From positions 1 to 64,000 of the forward strand of contig CACWHX010000004.1 in NCBI GenBank assembly GCA_902760845.1: 64,000 nt of DNA. The letters are read 5' to 3'. Of the stretch, positions 41,987-50,303 are shown one piece after another. Both the position numbers and the translations under genes were made by a program. The first letter of the stretch is position 1. Each line of letters opens with the position of its first letter. This DNA is from Oscillospiraceae bacterium (lineage in GTDB: Bacteria; Bacillota; Clostridia; Oscillospirales; Oscillospiraceae). The notes beneath the pieces are model-generated. The model saw only the letters and a list, made by a program, of their open reading frames with translations. It ran no database searches and was not told where the DNA came from.

Positions 41987-44221
41987 ATGCCAAGAAAAAA
42001 AGCAGCACAATCGAAAAAAACGAACCATCCGGACGTTGTCGGCCTGCGGGCGGAGGTCATCTCCCAGCCCATCACCGAGACGCTGGAGCAAAACTACATG
42101 CCCTACGCCATGAGCGTGATCGTCTCGCGCGCGATTCCGGAGATCGACGGCTTCAAGCCGAGCCACCGCAAGCTCCTGTACACGATGTACAAGATGAATC
42201 TGCTCTCGGGCGGGCGCACGAAGTCCGCCAACATCGTGGGGCAGACGATGCGTCTGAACCCCCACGGCGACGCCGCGATTTACGAGACGATGGTGCGCCT
42301 TTCCAGGGGATACGGCGCGCTCCTCGCCCCGTTTGTGGACTCCAAGGGCAACTTCGGCAAGGTCTTTTCGCGCGACATGTCCTATGCCGCGTCCCGCTAT
42401 ACCGAGGCGAAGCTCTCCGCCATCTGCGCGGAGCTGTTTCGCGACATTGACAGCGACACCGTGGATTTTGTGGACAACTATGACGGCACCATGCGGGAGC
42501 CGGCGCTGCTGCCCACGACGTTTCCGAACGTGCTCGTCTCGGCGAACACGGGCATTGCCGTCGGCATGGCGAGTCAGATCTGCGGCTTCAACCTCGCCGA
42601 GGTCTGCGAGACGACGATCGCTCTGCTTGAAAATCCGGAGCATGATCTGGTGTCCACGCTGCCCGCGCCCGATTTTCCGACCGGCGGCGAGATTTTATAT
42701 GACCGCGCGGAAATGGCGGAGATTTACCGCACCGGCCGCGGCAGTGTGAAGGTGCGCGCCCGCTGGCGATTCCTGCCGAAAGAAAATATCCTGGAAATCT
42801 ACGAGATTCCGTACTCCACCACCGTAGAGGCCATCATCGACAAGGTCGCGGATCTCTCCAAGGCGGGGAAGCTGCGCGAAATCGCCGACATGCGCGACGA
42901 GACGGACCTGAGCGGCCTGAAGCTCGCCATTGATCTCAAGCGCGGGAGCGACCCGGAAAAGGTCATGGCAAAGCTCTTCAGGCTCACCCCGCTGTGCGAC
43001 AGCTTCGCTTGCAATTTCAACATTCTCATTGCCGGCAACCCCCGCGTCATGGGCGTGGGCGAGATTCTGGACGAGTGGACGGCCTGGCGGCAGGAGTGCA
43101 TCCGCCGCCGCGTGTTCTTCGATCTGAATAAAAAGCGCGAGAAGCTTCATCTCCTGCACGGTCTGGGCAAAATTTTGCTGGACATCGACCGCGCCATTGC
43201 GATCATCCGCAATACGGAGCGCGAGGCCGACGTGGTGCCGAATCTCATGGCGGGCTTTGAGATCGACGAGGTGCAGGCCAACTACGTCGCGGAGATTCGG
43301 CTGCGGAACATCAACCGCGAATACATCCTGAAGCGGCTCGACGAGACGGAGGCGCTGGAAAAGGCGATTGCCGATCTCGAGGCGACGCTGAAAAGCCGCG
43401 CGCGCGTCCGCGGCATCATCATCCGCGAGCTGAAGGCGGTCATAAAGAACTATCCCGCGCCGCGCCGCACGGGCATTGTGGATGCGTCGGAGGCGACGGA
43501 CGAGCCGGAGGAGGACCTAACGCCGGATTACCCTGTGCATCTTTTCCTCAGCCGCGAGGGCTACTTCAAAAAAATCACGCCGCTGTCCCTGCGCATGGGC
43601 GGCGAACAGAAATACAAGGAGAACGACAGCCTGAGCCAGACGTTCGAATCGACCAACCGCGGGGAACTTTTGGTGTTCACCGACCGTCAGCAGGTATATA
43701 AGGCCAGGCTCAGCGATTTTGCCGACACGAAGGCGTCGGCGCTGGGCGTCTATCTGCCGGGCGCCCTCGGCATGGACGAGGGGGAGAGCGTGCTGTGCAT
43801 GCTCGATCCCGGCGATTACAAAGGCGAGCTGCTGCTGGCGTTTGAAAACGGCAAGGTCGCGCGCATTCCGCTCGCGGCGTATGAGACGAAGTCGAACCGC
43901 CGGCGGCTCACCGGCGCTTATTCCGACAAAAGCCCGCTGGTGGCGGTGCTGCCGCTGCGCGAGGAGGGGGAGTTCGCGCTCTTCTCCACGGAGGGGCGCG
44001 CGCTGATCTTCAAATCGGCGTCGCTTGCGCCCAAGACCTCGCGCACGACGCAGGGCGTCGCGGTCATGACGCTGAAGAAAAAATATTGTGTGGAGCGCGC
44101 GGCGCCCGTCGCCGATACGCCCATCCAAAACCACAGCCGATATCGCGTGCGGAATCTTCCGGCCGCCGGTGCGCTGCTGCGCGAGGAAGATCGCGGCGAG
44201 GAGCAAATGAGTTTGATTTAG
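41987..44221 (+). CDS. Type II topoisomerase subunit A (ParC-like)
   Basis: A 744-residue breakage-reunion subunit. It has the winged-helix region with YAMSVIVSRAIPEIDGFKPSHRKLLYTM (seen as SRAIPEIDGFKPSHRK), the PHGDAAIYETMVRL segment and the catalytic tyrosine in SYAASRYTEAKLS. The coiled-coil gate and a shortened C-terminal beta-pinwheel (about 500-744) follow, without an obvious GyrA box, which favours a topoisomerase IV-like activity. It is the third gene of its operon. Confidence 0.92.
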   Translation: MPRKKAAQSKKTNHPDVVGLRAEVISQPITETLEQNYMPYAMSVIVSRAIPEIDGFKPSHRKLLYTMYKMNLLSGGRTKSANIVGQTMRLNPHGDAAIYETMVRLSRGYGALLAPFVDSKGNFGKVFSRDMSYAASRYTEAKLSAICAELFRDIDSDTVDFVDNYDGTMREPALLPTTFPNVLVSANTGIAVGMASQICGFNLAEVCETTIALLENPEHDLVSTLPAPDFPTGGEILYDRAEMAEIYRTGRGSVKVRARWRFLPKENILEIYEIPYSTTVEAIIDKVADLSKAGKLREIADMRDETDLSGLKLAIDLKRGSDPEKVMAKLFRLTPLCDSFACNFNILIAGNPRVMGVGEILDEWTAWRQECIRRRVFFDLNKKREKLHLLHGLGKILLDIDRAIAIIRNTEREADVVPNLMAGFEIDEVQANYVAEIRLRNINREYILKRLDETEALEKAIADLEATLKSRARVRGIIIRELKAVIKNYPAPRRTGIVDASEATDEPEEDLTPDYPVHLFLSREGYFKKITPLSLRMGGEQKYKENDSLSQTFESTNRGELLVFTDRQQVYKARLSDFADTKASALGVYLPGALGMDEGESVLCMLDPGDYKGELLLAFENGKVARIPLAAYETKSNRRRLTGAYSDKSPLVAVLPLREEGEFALFSTEGRALIFKSASLAPKTSRTTQGVAVMTLKKKYCVERAAPVADTPIQNHSRYRVRNLPAAGALLREEDRGEEQMSLI

Positions 44222-44240
44222 CCTGAGGAGGCGACCGTTT

Positions 44241-45101
44241 TTGAAATTCCGGCGCTATTCTTTTCTGGATTGTGTAAAGATCGTTGTGGGCGCGGTGCTC
44301 GCGGCGGCGGGCTTTCAGTTTTTCACATTGCCGAACGATATCGTTTCCGGCGGCGTGACGGGCCTCGCGCAGATCATTTTTCTGCTCACGAGGGTGCCGG
44401 TCGGCGTGCTGATTATCGCGATGAATATTCCGCTGTTCGTCGTATGTTGGAAGCGGCTCGGCCTGAACAGTCTCATCGGCGCGCTCGTGGTGATGCTCCT
44501 CAACTCTGTGCTGATTGATCTCTTTGCGCTGACGAAGCTTGTCGCAACCGACGAGCCGCTGCTCGCGGCGGTCTATGGCGGCGTGCTGAATGGCCTGGGC
44601 TATGGGCTGGTGTATACGGTCGGAATGACCGGAGGCGGGGTGGACATCGTGGCAAAGCTCCTGCGCCGCCACTATCCGCACATCAATTTCGGCACCTTCC
44701 TACTGCTTATGAACGTGATCGTGGTGCTGACGTTCGCGGTCCTGTTCCGCAAGTATGACAGCTGCATGTATACCATGATTAACATGTTCATCAGCACCCG
44801 AGTCATCAATCTCGTGCTCTATGGTCCGGGCGTTTCGAACGTGTGCTATATCATCTCGGATAAGAGCGAGAAGATCAAGGACGCCATCACCTGTGAAATG
44901 GGCCGCGGCGTCACGTTTTTGAAGGCGGAGGGGGCCTGGTCGCATCAGGACCGGCCGGTCATTCTCTGTGTCATCAAGCGGCCGGAGATCGCGCGCCTGC
45001 GCAGTCTGGTGCGCAGCGCGGACCCGGATGCGTTTGTGATCGTGACCGAGGCAAAGGATGTGTTCGGCAAGGGCTTTGAAAGCATCCTGAGCGAGGACTG
45101 A
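44241..45101 (+). CDS. YitT-family membrane protein (DUF2179)
   Basis: A 286-residue protein with five membrane helices (GAVLAAAGFQFFTLPNDIVSGGVTG region) and a C-terminal cytosolic DUF2179 domain (ISDKSEKIKDAI...ITEAKDVFGKGF-like). The function of the YitT family is unknown. Translation begins at TTG 44241, nine bases after AGGAGG. It probably belongs to the same plus-strand run as the topoisomerase genes. Confidence 0.9.
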   Translation: MKFRRYSFLDCVKIVVGAVLAAAGFQFFTLPNDIVSGGVTGLAQIIFLLTRVPVGVLIIAMNIPLFVVCWKRLGLNSLIGALVVMLLNSVLIDLFALTKLVATDEPLLAAVYGGVLNGLGYGLVYTVGMTGGGVDIVAKLLRRHYPHINFGTFLLLMNVIVVLTFAVLFRKYDSCMYTMINMFISTRVINLVLYGPGVSNVCYIISDKSEKIKDAITCEMGRGVTFLKAEGAWSHQDRPVILCVIKRPEIARLRSLVRSADPDAFVIVTEAKDVFGKGFESILSED

Positions 45102-45113
45102 AAGGAACCGGAC

Positions 45114-46235
45114 ATGCGCAGACAATTTCCGGCGCTGCTGTGCGCGGCGCTGCTGCTGCTGCTGAGTCTGACCGGCTGCGGCAGCCTGTTTGAAAAGGAA
45201 TATCTCTCAGTCAGCCCATATGAGGATCAAGACAGTCCCGGCGCGTCGGACACGACCGAGATCCACACCTATGGGTCGCTGCTGCGCGCGCTCAACGCCA
45301 TGGTCGCGCAGTATGAGACCGACCGCGTGCTGGTGTTCGCGGATTATGACGGGATCATTGCCGACGATCTGGCCAAGGCGACCTGGGAGCTGCGCAGCAA
45401 CACGGCGCTCGGCGCATACTGCGTCCGCTCCATTGACTATGAGACGGAGCAGGTCGTCGCCTATTGCGAGGCGGATGTGACCATCACCTATAAGCGCACG
45501 GCGGACGAGGTGAAGTCCATTTACCACGCACAGACGCGCGGCGCGCTGACAGAGAGCATCGTCGATGCGCTGCGCGCGCAGCGCACGAAATTTGCCGTCC
45601 AGATGAACACCGGCGTGCTCGACGAGGCGGACGTTTCCGCGCTGGTGCAGCTGGCGTGTCTGAACCATCCGCTGCTTGTGGTGGACGTTCCCGCGGTGGA
45701 TATCACGATGTACACCGGCGGAACAAACCAGAAAATTTTTGAGGTCACGCTGCGTTATTCCATCACGCAGAGCGAGATTGCCACGCGCCGCGCCGCGCTG
45801 TCCGAGGCGGTGCAGCAGCTGGCCGGCGCCGTGGAAGCGCATCGGGAGGACACGGCGCTCCTGGCCTGCGACGCGGTCGCGCGCGTCTGCACGGCGGATG
45901 GCGCGGCGGGCGGGACGGCGTATGAGGCGCTGGTGCTCGGCGCCGCGGACAGCCGGGGGCTTGCCATGGCGTATAAGGCGGTATGCGACGCGCTGGACGT
46001 TCCGTGCGAGGTCGTAGACGGGCAGCTTGACAGCGCCGAGCACGACTGGAACATCGTTGAGATTGCGGGCAGCCGCTACCATGCGGACCTCACCGGATAT
46101 TTCGGCACGCTCTGGCTCCAGCCGGACAGCGATATCTGGGGGCGCTACTGGTGGAACACGGAGGAATATTCCGCGTGCACCTCGCCCGCGTTCTCCTGGC
46201 AGCCGGGGCAGGCGCTGGCGGAACCGGACGCCTGA
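45114..46235 (+). CDS. Lipoprotein with degenerate transglutaminase-like domain
   Basis: A 373-residue lipoprotein (lipobox LTGC). The last third resembles a bacterial transglutaminase-like domain: a helix with AMAYKAVCDALDVPCEVVDG, then HDWNIVEIAGSRYHADLTG with the His and Asp of the triad. The nucleophile position reads AADSRG, with Ser where GVC is expected, so protease or transglutaminase activity is doubtful and a binding role is more likely. The N-terminal two thirds are not recognised. It starts 12 bases after yitT. Confidence 0.78.
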   Translation: MRRQFPALLCAALLLLLSLTGCGSLFEKEYLSVSPYEDQDSPGASDTTEIHTYGSLLRALNAMVAQYETDRVLVFADYDGIIADDLAKATWELRSNTALGAYCVRSIDYETEQVVAYCEADVTITYKRTADEVKSIYHAQTRGALTESIVDALRAQRTKFAVQMNTGVLDEADVSALVQLACLNHPLLVVDVPAVDITMYTGGTNQKIFEVTLRYSITQSEIATRRAALSEAVQQLAGAVEAHREDTALLACDAVARVCTADGAAGGTAYEALVLGAADSRGLAMAYKAVCDALDVPCEVVDGQLDSAEHDWNIVEIAGSRYHADLTGYFGTLWLQPDSDIWGRYWWNTEEYSACTSPAFSWQPGQALAEPDA

Positions 46236-46258
46236 ATCAAGAAAAAAAGATAAAACGC

Positions 46259-46286
46259 TTGACAAGTGCGCAAATTGTGGTAAAAT
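46259..46286 (+). promoter_or_regulatory. tRNA-Gly promoter
   Basis: Consensus TTGACA (46259-46264) and TAAAAT (46281-46286) with a 16-bp spacer; the tRNA begins 20 bases later. Confidence 0.85.
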
Positions 46287-46306
46287 AACGCTTGCGTTCT
46301 CAGAAT

Positions 46307-46382
46307 GCGGGCGTAGCTCATTTGGCAGAGCGCCACCTTGCCAAGGTGGAGGTAGCGAGTTCGAATCTCGTCGCCCGCTCCA
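46307..46382 (+). tRNA. tRNA-Gly (anticodon GCC)
   Basis: A 76-nt cloverleaf with encoded CCA. The acceptor GCGGGCG pairs with CGCCCGC, the anticodon arm is CCACC-TTGCCAA-GGTGG and the T-loop GTTCGAATC. Confidence 0.97.
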
Positions 46383-46383
46383 G

Positions 46384-46417
46384 AAAAAAAGCCTTGTCAG
46401 ACGACAGGGCTTTTTTT
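46384..46417 (+). terminator. tRNA-Gly terminator
   Basis: GCCTTGTC (46391-46398) pairs with GACAGGGC (46403-46410), flanked by A7 and T7. Confidence 0.92.
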
Positions 46418-46473
46418 GGTTCGCATAATACGTTGATTCGTGGATTTGTCATTACGCAAGGAGGTCATTACCC

Positions 46474-47871
46474 GTGCATACAGACGTTGTCATCGTCGGC
46501 GCAGGACCCGCCGGGATCTTTACCGCGCTGGAGATGATCCGCAAGGGGAGCAGGAAAAAAATCCTCATGGTCGAAAAGGGCGTCGCCATCGAAAACCGCC
46601 ATTGTCCGAAGTCGCAGACCGGCAAGTGCATGAACTGCAAGCCCTACTGCCATATCACCACGGGGTTTTCCGGCGCGGGCGCTTTTTCAGACGGAAAGCT
46701 GTCCCTGTCCTGTGAGGTGGGCGGCGATTTGCCGAGTCTGGTCGGCGAGCAGCTCACGCAGGAGACCATTCACTATGCCGACGGGATTTATCTGGAATAC
46801 GGCGCCGACGAGCATGTGGAGGGTCTTGGAAACACCGAGGCGGTCAAGAAGATCCGCACGCGCGCCATCCGCGCCGGCCTGCGCCTTGTAGACTGCCCGA
46901 TCCGGCACCTCGGCACCGAGAAGGCGCACGAGGTCTACCGCGCGATCGAGGACGATCTTGCCGCGCACGGCGTGGAAATGCTGTTTGGCTGTCAGTGCGT
47001 GGATCTCATCATGGACGGCGACCGCTGCCTGGGCGTAGTCGTGGAGGACGGGGCGCAGACGCGGGAGATTTATGCGTTGCACACCGTCGTTGCCACCGGC
47101 CGCCGCGGGGCGGACTGGCTGGAGAAAATCTGCCTGGAGCACAGCGTGGAGCATCAGCCCGGCACGGTTGATATCGGCGTGCGCGTCGAGGTGCGCAGCG
47201 AGATCATGGAGTCGGTCAACAGTATCCTCTACGAGTCCAAGCTGATCGGCTATCCGCAGCCGTTTAAGAACAAGGTGCGCACGTTTTGCCAGAACCCCGG
47301 CGGCTTTGTGTCGCAGGAAAACTATGACAACGATCTCGCCGTCGTGAACGGGCACGCCTATAAGGAACTCAAGTCGGAGAATACAAACGTCGCCATTCTC
47401 TGCTCCCACAATTTTTCCGTGCCCTTCAACCAGCCCATCGCCTATGCGCAGAAGGTGGGAGAGCTCACGAACATGCTCGGCGCGGGGCACATTATGGTGC
47501 AGCGCTTCGGCGACATTCTCGACGGCAAGCGCACCTGGCAGAAGGAGCTTGCGCAGTCAAACGTGCGCCCCACGCTGCCGGATGCGGTCGCGGGCGACAT
47601 CAGCTCCGCCATGCCGTATCGGGCCATGACGAACATCATCAATTTCATCAAGGCCATGGACGAGGTCGTCCCGGGCTTCGCGGCGTATGAGACGCTGCTG
47701 TATTCCCCGGAGCTGAAGTTCTATTCCAACCGCATCAAGATGGATGAAAACCTGAACACGAACATCCCCGGCCTGCACTGTCTCGGCGACTCCTCCGGCT
47801 GGACGCGCGGGCTGATGATGGCGTCCGCCATGGGCGTGCTGATGGGCCGTCGGCTCGCGGAGGAAGAATGA
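46474..47871 (+). CDS. FAD-dependent oxidoreductase
   Basis: A 465-residue flavoprotein with an N-terminal dinucleotide fold (DVVIVGAGPAGIFTA) and C-terminal FAD contact (GLHCLGDSSGWTRGLMMASAMGVLMG). A cysteine-rich segment (CPKSQTGKCMNCKPYC) near residue 45 is characteristic of a clostridial family usually annotated only as NAD(P)/FAD-dependent oxidoreductase. The substrate is unknown. GTG 46474 follows AAGGAGG. It is not an NDH-2-type dehydrogenase by motif, so it cannot be placed in the electron-transfer chain. Confidence 0.88.
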   Translation: MHTDVVIVGAGPAGIFTALEMIRKGSRKKILMVEKGVAIENRHCPKSQTGKCMNCKPYCHITTGFSGAGAFSDGKLSLSCEVGGDLPSLVGEQLTQETIHYADGIYLEYGADEHVEGLGNTEAVKKIRTRAIRAGLRLVDCPIRHLGTEKAHEVYRAIEDDLAAHGVEMLFGCQCVDLIMDGDRCLGVVVEDGAQTREIYALHTVVATGRRGADWLEKICLEHSVEHQPGTVDIGVRVEVRSEIMESVNSILYESKLIGYPQPFKNKVRTFCQNPGGFVSQENYDNDLAVVNGHAYKELKSENTNVAILCSHNFSVPFNQPIAYAQKVGELTNMLGAGHIMVQRFGDILDGKRTWQKELAQSNVRPTLPDAVAGDISSAMPYRAMTNIINFIKAMDEVVPGFAAYETLLYSPELKFYSNRIKMDENLNTNIPGLHCLGDSSGWTRGLMMASAMGVLMGRRLAEEE

Positions 47872-47946
47872 GAACGGCGACGATCTGGAGCCGCGCAATC
47901 GCCTGTGTGCGCTGAAGGTATCTCTTGAAGCAGGGGAGGGGGCGCG

Positions 47947-48333
47947 ATGAAGCATGAGATCATATCCCGGCGCGTGTACGAGCTGAAGGATGGCGAGCCG
48001 GGCTGCCGCGTGCTGGTGGACCGGCTGTGGCCGCGCGGCGTGCGCAGAGAGGCGCTCGGCGATTTCCGGTGGGCGAAGGGGCTTGCGCCGTCCCCGGAGC
48101 TGCGAAGATGGTTTGGGCACGCGGAGGAGCGGTTCGACGCCTTTGCAGGCTTGTACCGCGCGGAGCTGGATCACAATCCGGAGGCGCGTGCGTTCGCGGC
48201 GGAGACGGCGGCGATTCTGGAGCGGCAGGATGTGCTGCTCCTGTATGCGGCGAAAAGCCCCGCGTGTAACCATGCGGTCGTTCTGAAGACGTGGCTGCTG
48301 GAGCAAATGAAAGGGGGAAGCGACCATGCTTGA
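47947..48333 (+). CDS. DUF488-family protein
   Basis: A 128-residue cytosolic protein with the family core RVYELKDGEPGCRVLVDRLWPRG (in part) and LLYAAKSPACNHAVVLK. DUF488 proteins have a rhodanese-like or nucleic-acid-linked fold of unknown function. The ATG follows GGGGAGGGGGC. It overlaps the GNAT gene by eight bases. Confidence 0.88.
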   Translation: MKHEIISRRVYELKDGEPGCRVLVDRLWPRGVRREALGDFRWAKGLAPSPELRRWFGHAEERFDAFAGLYRAELDHNPEARAFAAETAAILERQDVLLLYAAKSPACNHAVVLKTWLLEQMKGGSDHA

Positions 48334-48574
48334 GATTGTGTTTGAAAAAGAAGAAAACCGCGCCGCCGCCTATGCGGACGGGAAGCTCGCCGGCGTTTGC
48401 CAGTTTGAAATTTCCGGGGAAACGTGGACGATCACGCACACGGAGGTCGATCCGGCATACAGCGGGCAGGGCATTGCAGGGCGGCTGGTGAATGCCGTGG
48501 CCGACGCGGCGAAAAGCGAGCGCGTCACGCTCACCGCCTCGTGCTCCTATGCCCGAAAGGTACTGAACCTGTGA
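48326..48574 (+). CDS. Small GNAT-type N-acetyltransferase (YjdJ-like)
   Basis: An 82-residue minimal acetyltransferase. It has the acetyl-CoA-binding pattern VDPAYSGQGIAGRLVNAV and the C-terminal CSYARKVL typical of the short GNAT_acetyltr_2/YjdJ group. It is translationally coupled to the DUF488 gene. The substrate is unknown. Confidence 0.87.
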   Translation: MLEIVFEKEENRAAAYADGKLAGVCQFEISGETWTITHTEVDPAYSGQGIAGRLVNAVADAAKSERVTLTASCSYARKVLNL

Positions 48575-48582
48575 ATCCCGGC

Positions 48583-48618
48583 AAAAAAGGCCGCCCCGAA
48601 TCGGGGCGGCAATTTTTA
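48583..48618. terminator. Bidirectional terminator
   Basis: GCCGCCCCGA (48590-48599) pairs with TCGGGGCGGC (48601-48610); T-rich on both strands. It ends the GNAT gene (plus) and the Cys-rich peptide unit (minus). Confidence 0.92.
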
Positions 48619-48653
48619 TAGATTCTGTCTCTCTATCTGCATATCCCGAAGGA

Positions 48654-48722
48654 TCAGCAGCCAAACCCACAGAGCTGGCACAGAAGCTGCCAAAGCGTAT
48701 TGCAGTTAAAATTGCACATCAT
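48654..48722 (-). CDS. 22-residue cysteine-rich peptide
   Basis: A very short gene with all signals. It has a perfect AGGAGG five to eight bases before tandem ATGs, an own promoter (48764-48791) and a terminator 36 bases after the TGA. The peptide starts MMCNFNCN, has a central TLWQLLCQLC and ends GFGC: five cysteines in a hydrophobic chain. No family is recognised. It lies downstream of the pilus operon on the same strand. It might be a leader, a membrane-active or metal-binding peptide, or a RiPP-like precursor, but no modifying enzyme gene is adjacent. Confidence 0.6.
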   Translation of the reverse strand: MMCNFNCNTLWQLLCQLCGFGC

Positions 48723-48763
48723 CTGAACCTCCTGTCAAGTATTTGTCTCTCGAGGACGCTGTA

Positions 48764-48791
48764 AGCATAGCATATCAGTAGGTTTTTTCAA
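48764..48791 (-). promoter_or_regulatory. Promoter of the Cys-rich peptide
   Basis: On the minus strand TTGAAA (48791-48786) and TATGCT (48769-48764) are 16 bp apart, giving a start about 35 bases before the ATG. Confidence 0.6.
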
Positions 48792-48895
48792 ATGCAATGT
48801 CTGTCAGGCGAGGGAATGTATGCTTGCCGTCCCTGCGGCCCATTGCGGGCCTGACATGCCGCTTGCCAGTAGGAAAAGCGGGAATCTCGTCCCTG

Positions 48896-49438
48896 CTAAA
48901 AATCTCGCCTGCGGATTGTTGTAATGATCTTTCCCAGCAGATCGTCCGTCCTGACCGGACCATAGTAGCGGCTGTCCACCGCGTTTTCGCGGTTGTCTCC
49001 CAAAACGAAAACCTCTCCGTCCGCCAGCGTGATCGGATATACCGCGCCGCCTACAAATGCCAATGTCTCGCCTGCCGCGTAGTCCTCCTGCTGATAATAG
49101 CCGTTGATGCGCAGGCCGTCGCTTGTGATGTCCACGCGGTCTCCGGCCGTTGCCACGACGCGCAGGATCGAAAGCGTCCCGTCCCGGTTTCGGACCGCGA
49201 CCACATCCCGCACCTCGTACGTATGGTCCAGCCGGTAGTACACGGCCAGGTCCCGGTCCCGGATGGAGGGCGCCATGTCGTTGCCGCGCACGGAGCAGAC
49301 GCCGAAGACAAAGCGCTCCAGCAGAAAGAGCGCGGCCGCAATCACCATGAGCTTAATCAAAAGCGCCAGAAGGTCCGAGCGCAGAGAGGGCTGCTTCGGC
49401 ACAGCCGCCGCTTCAGCGGCTGCTTTCTTTTTTCGCAT
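48896..49438 (-). CDS. sipA: SipA-like pilus-assembly protein (inactive signal peptidase I paralogue)
   Basis: A 180-residue protein with the signal peptidase I fold. It has one N-terminal helix (about 22-42), the box normally reading SM-x-P (here GNDMAPSI), GDRVDI and the C-terminal FVLGDNRENAVDSRYYGPV. The catalytic serine is replaced by Asp54 and the lysine position reads ILRVV (Leu92), so peptidase activity is not expected. Streptococcal SipA, encoded in pilus islands with Spy0128-type pilins, likewise has Asp in place of Ser and is needed for pilus polymerisation. It overlaps the sortase gene by 26 bases and ends the operon. Confidence 0.85.
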   Translation of the reverse strand: MRKKKAAAEAAAVPKQPSLRSDLLALLIKLMVIAAALFLLERFVFGVCSVRGNDMAPSIRDRDLAVYYRLDHTYEVRDVVAVRNRDGTLSILRVVATAGDRVDITSDGLRINGYYQQEDYAAGETLAFVGGAVYPITLADGEVFVLGDNRENAVDSRYYGPVRTDDLLGKIITTIRRRDF

Positions 49439-50303
49439 TGCTTTTTCGATGCCTCCAATAGATTGTCAGGAGCAAAACCAGCAGCACGAGCGCAATCCAT
49501 ACCGCGTATGGAATGCCCCACAGCGAATGCCGCCGTGCTGCCTGCGCCGCGGTGTCCGCCGCGGCAGGCTCGGGCCGCGCGCTGACCGCGGCCGCCAGGA
49601 TCATCCTGCCATTGGTTTCGGAGGACGCGCAGGTGCTGAGCAGCACGATCCGCTCGCCTTCCTCGGGGAGCGCGTCGCTTTTCTGCTCAGCGAGCTCCAG
49701 CAGTCCGCGCAGGTACGCCCCGCTTTCCGCATCCGAAGTCTCCGGCGCGTAGACCGTCTGGTCATAGCCGTCCGCCCGAAGGAACGCAAAGATCCGCAGT
49801 GCGTGATTTTGCCCGTTATAAAAGAGGCTTCCAGTCTGGTGGGCGGCAAAGAAATCCTCGTCCGCAAAGGCGTCAAAGCAGCCGAACATATTGTCCCTTT
49901 CCATGTGGTGCCCATAGAAAATCGAGACCCTGTCCGTCATCTCCCGGCTGTTTCGGAAGTCCAGAAAAATGCTGCCGGACAGGGAAAACTCCCGCTCTGC
50001 GGACAGGTTGATATATTCAAAATTATCCGCTCCCTGCACGACCGGGTAGTCGATTTTCGTGTCGTCCACGGTCAGCCAACCGAAGACGTCCGGATTCCGT
50101 TCGCACAGCTGCGAAAAGGTCAGGTGTTCGCTTTCGGTTGGCTTATACTGCGCGTAGCGCACGGCGTCCGCTTCCTTCGCGATTTGCCCGGAGTCCCAGA
50201 GAATGTACGCGCCGAACAAAAACAGCGCCAACACCACGGTCAGCACGATCAGATTGATCGCCTCGTCGATCACGGCCACAATCCTTCGCCCGGCACTCCG
50301 CAT
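49413..50303 (-). CDS. Class B-type sortase (pilus sortase)
   Basis: A 296-residue transpeptidase. An N-terminal membrane helix (about 15-37) is followed by the sortase barrel with the catalytic His in FYGHHM (132/133), Cys225 in LLSTCAS and Arg233 in ETNGRM. Unusually it has a second C-terminal membrane helix (about 264-283) and basic tail. Class B-type sortases polymerise pili in FCT-type islands. Its likely substrates are the NPLTG, SPLTG and PVKTG proteins encoded just upstream. ATG 50303 overlaps the previous stop by one base. Confidence 0.93.
   Translation of the reverse strand: MRSAGRRIVAVIDEAINLIVLTVVLALFLFGAYILWDSGQIAKEADAVRYAQYKPTESEHLTFSQLCERNPDVFGWLTVDDTKIDYPVVQGADNFEYINLSAEREFSLSGSIFLDFRNSREMTDRVSIFYGHHMERDNMFGCFDAFADEDFFAAHQTGSLFYNGQNHALRIFAFLRADGYDQTVYAPETSDAESGAYLRGLLELAEQKSDALPEEGERIVLLSTCASSETNGRMILAAAVSARPEPAAADTAAQAARRHSLWGIPYAVWIALVLLVLLLTIYWRHRKSNAKKESSR

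Noticed and set aside
46474-47871. NDH-2 candidate for the electron-transfer chain
   Set aside because: The motifs and cysteine segment belong to a different FAD family and no second NADH-binding GxGxxG domain is apparent.
48896-49438. Annotation as an active signal peptidase I
   Set aside because: Both catalytic residues are missing (Asp54 at the Ser site, Leu92 at the Lys site).
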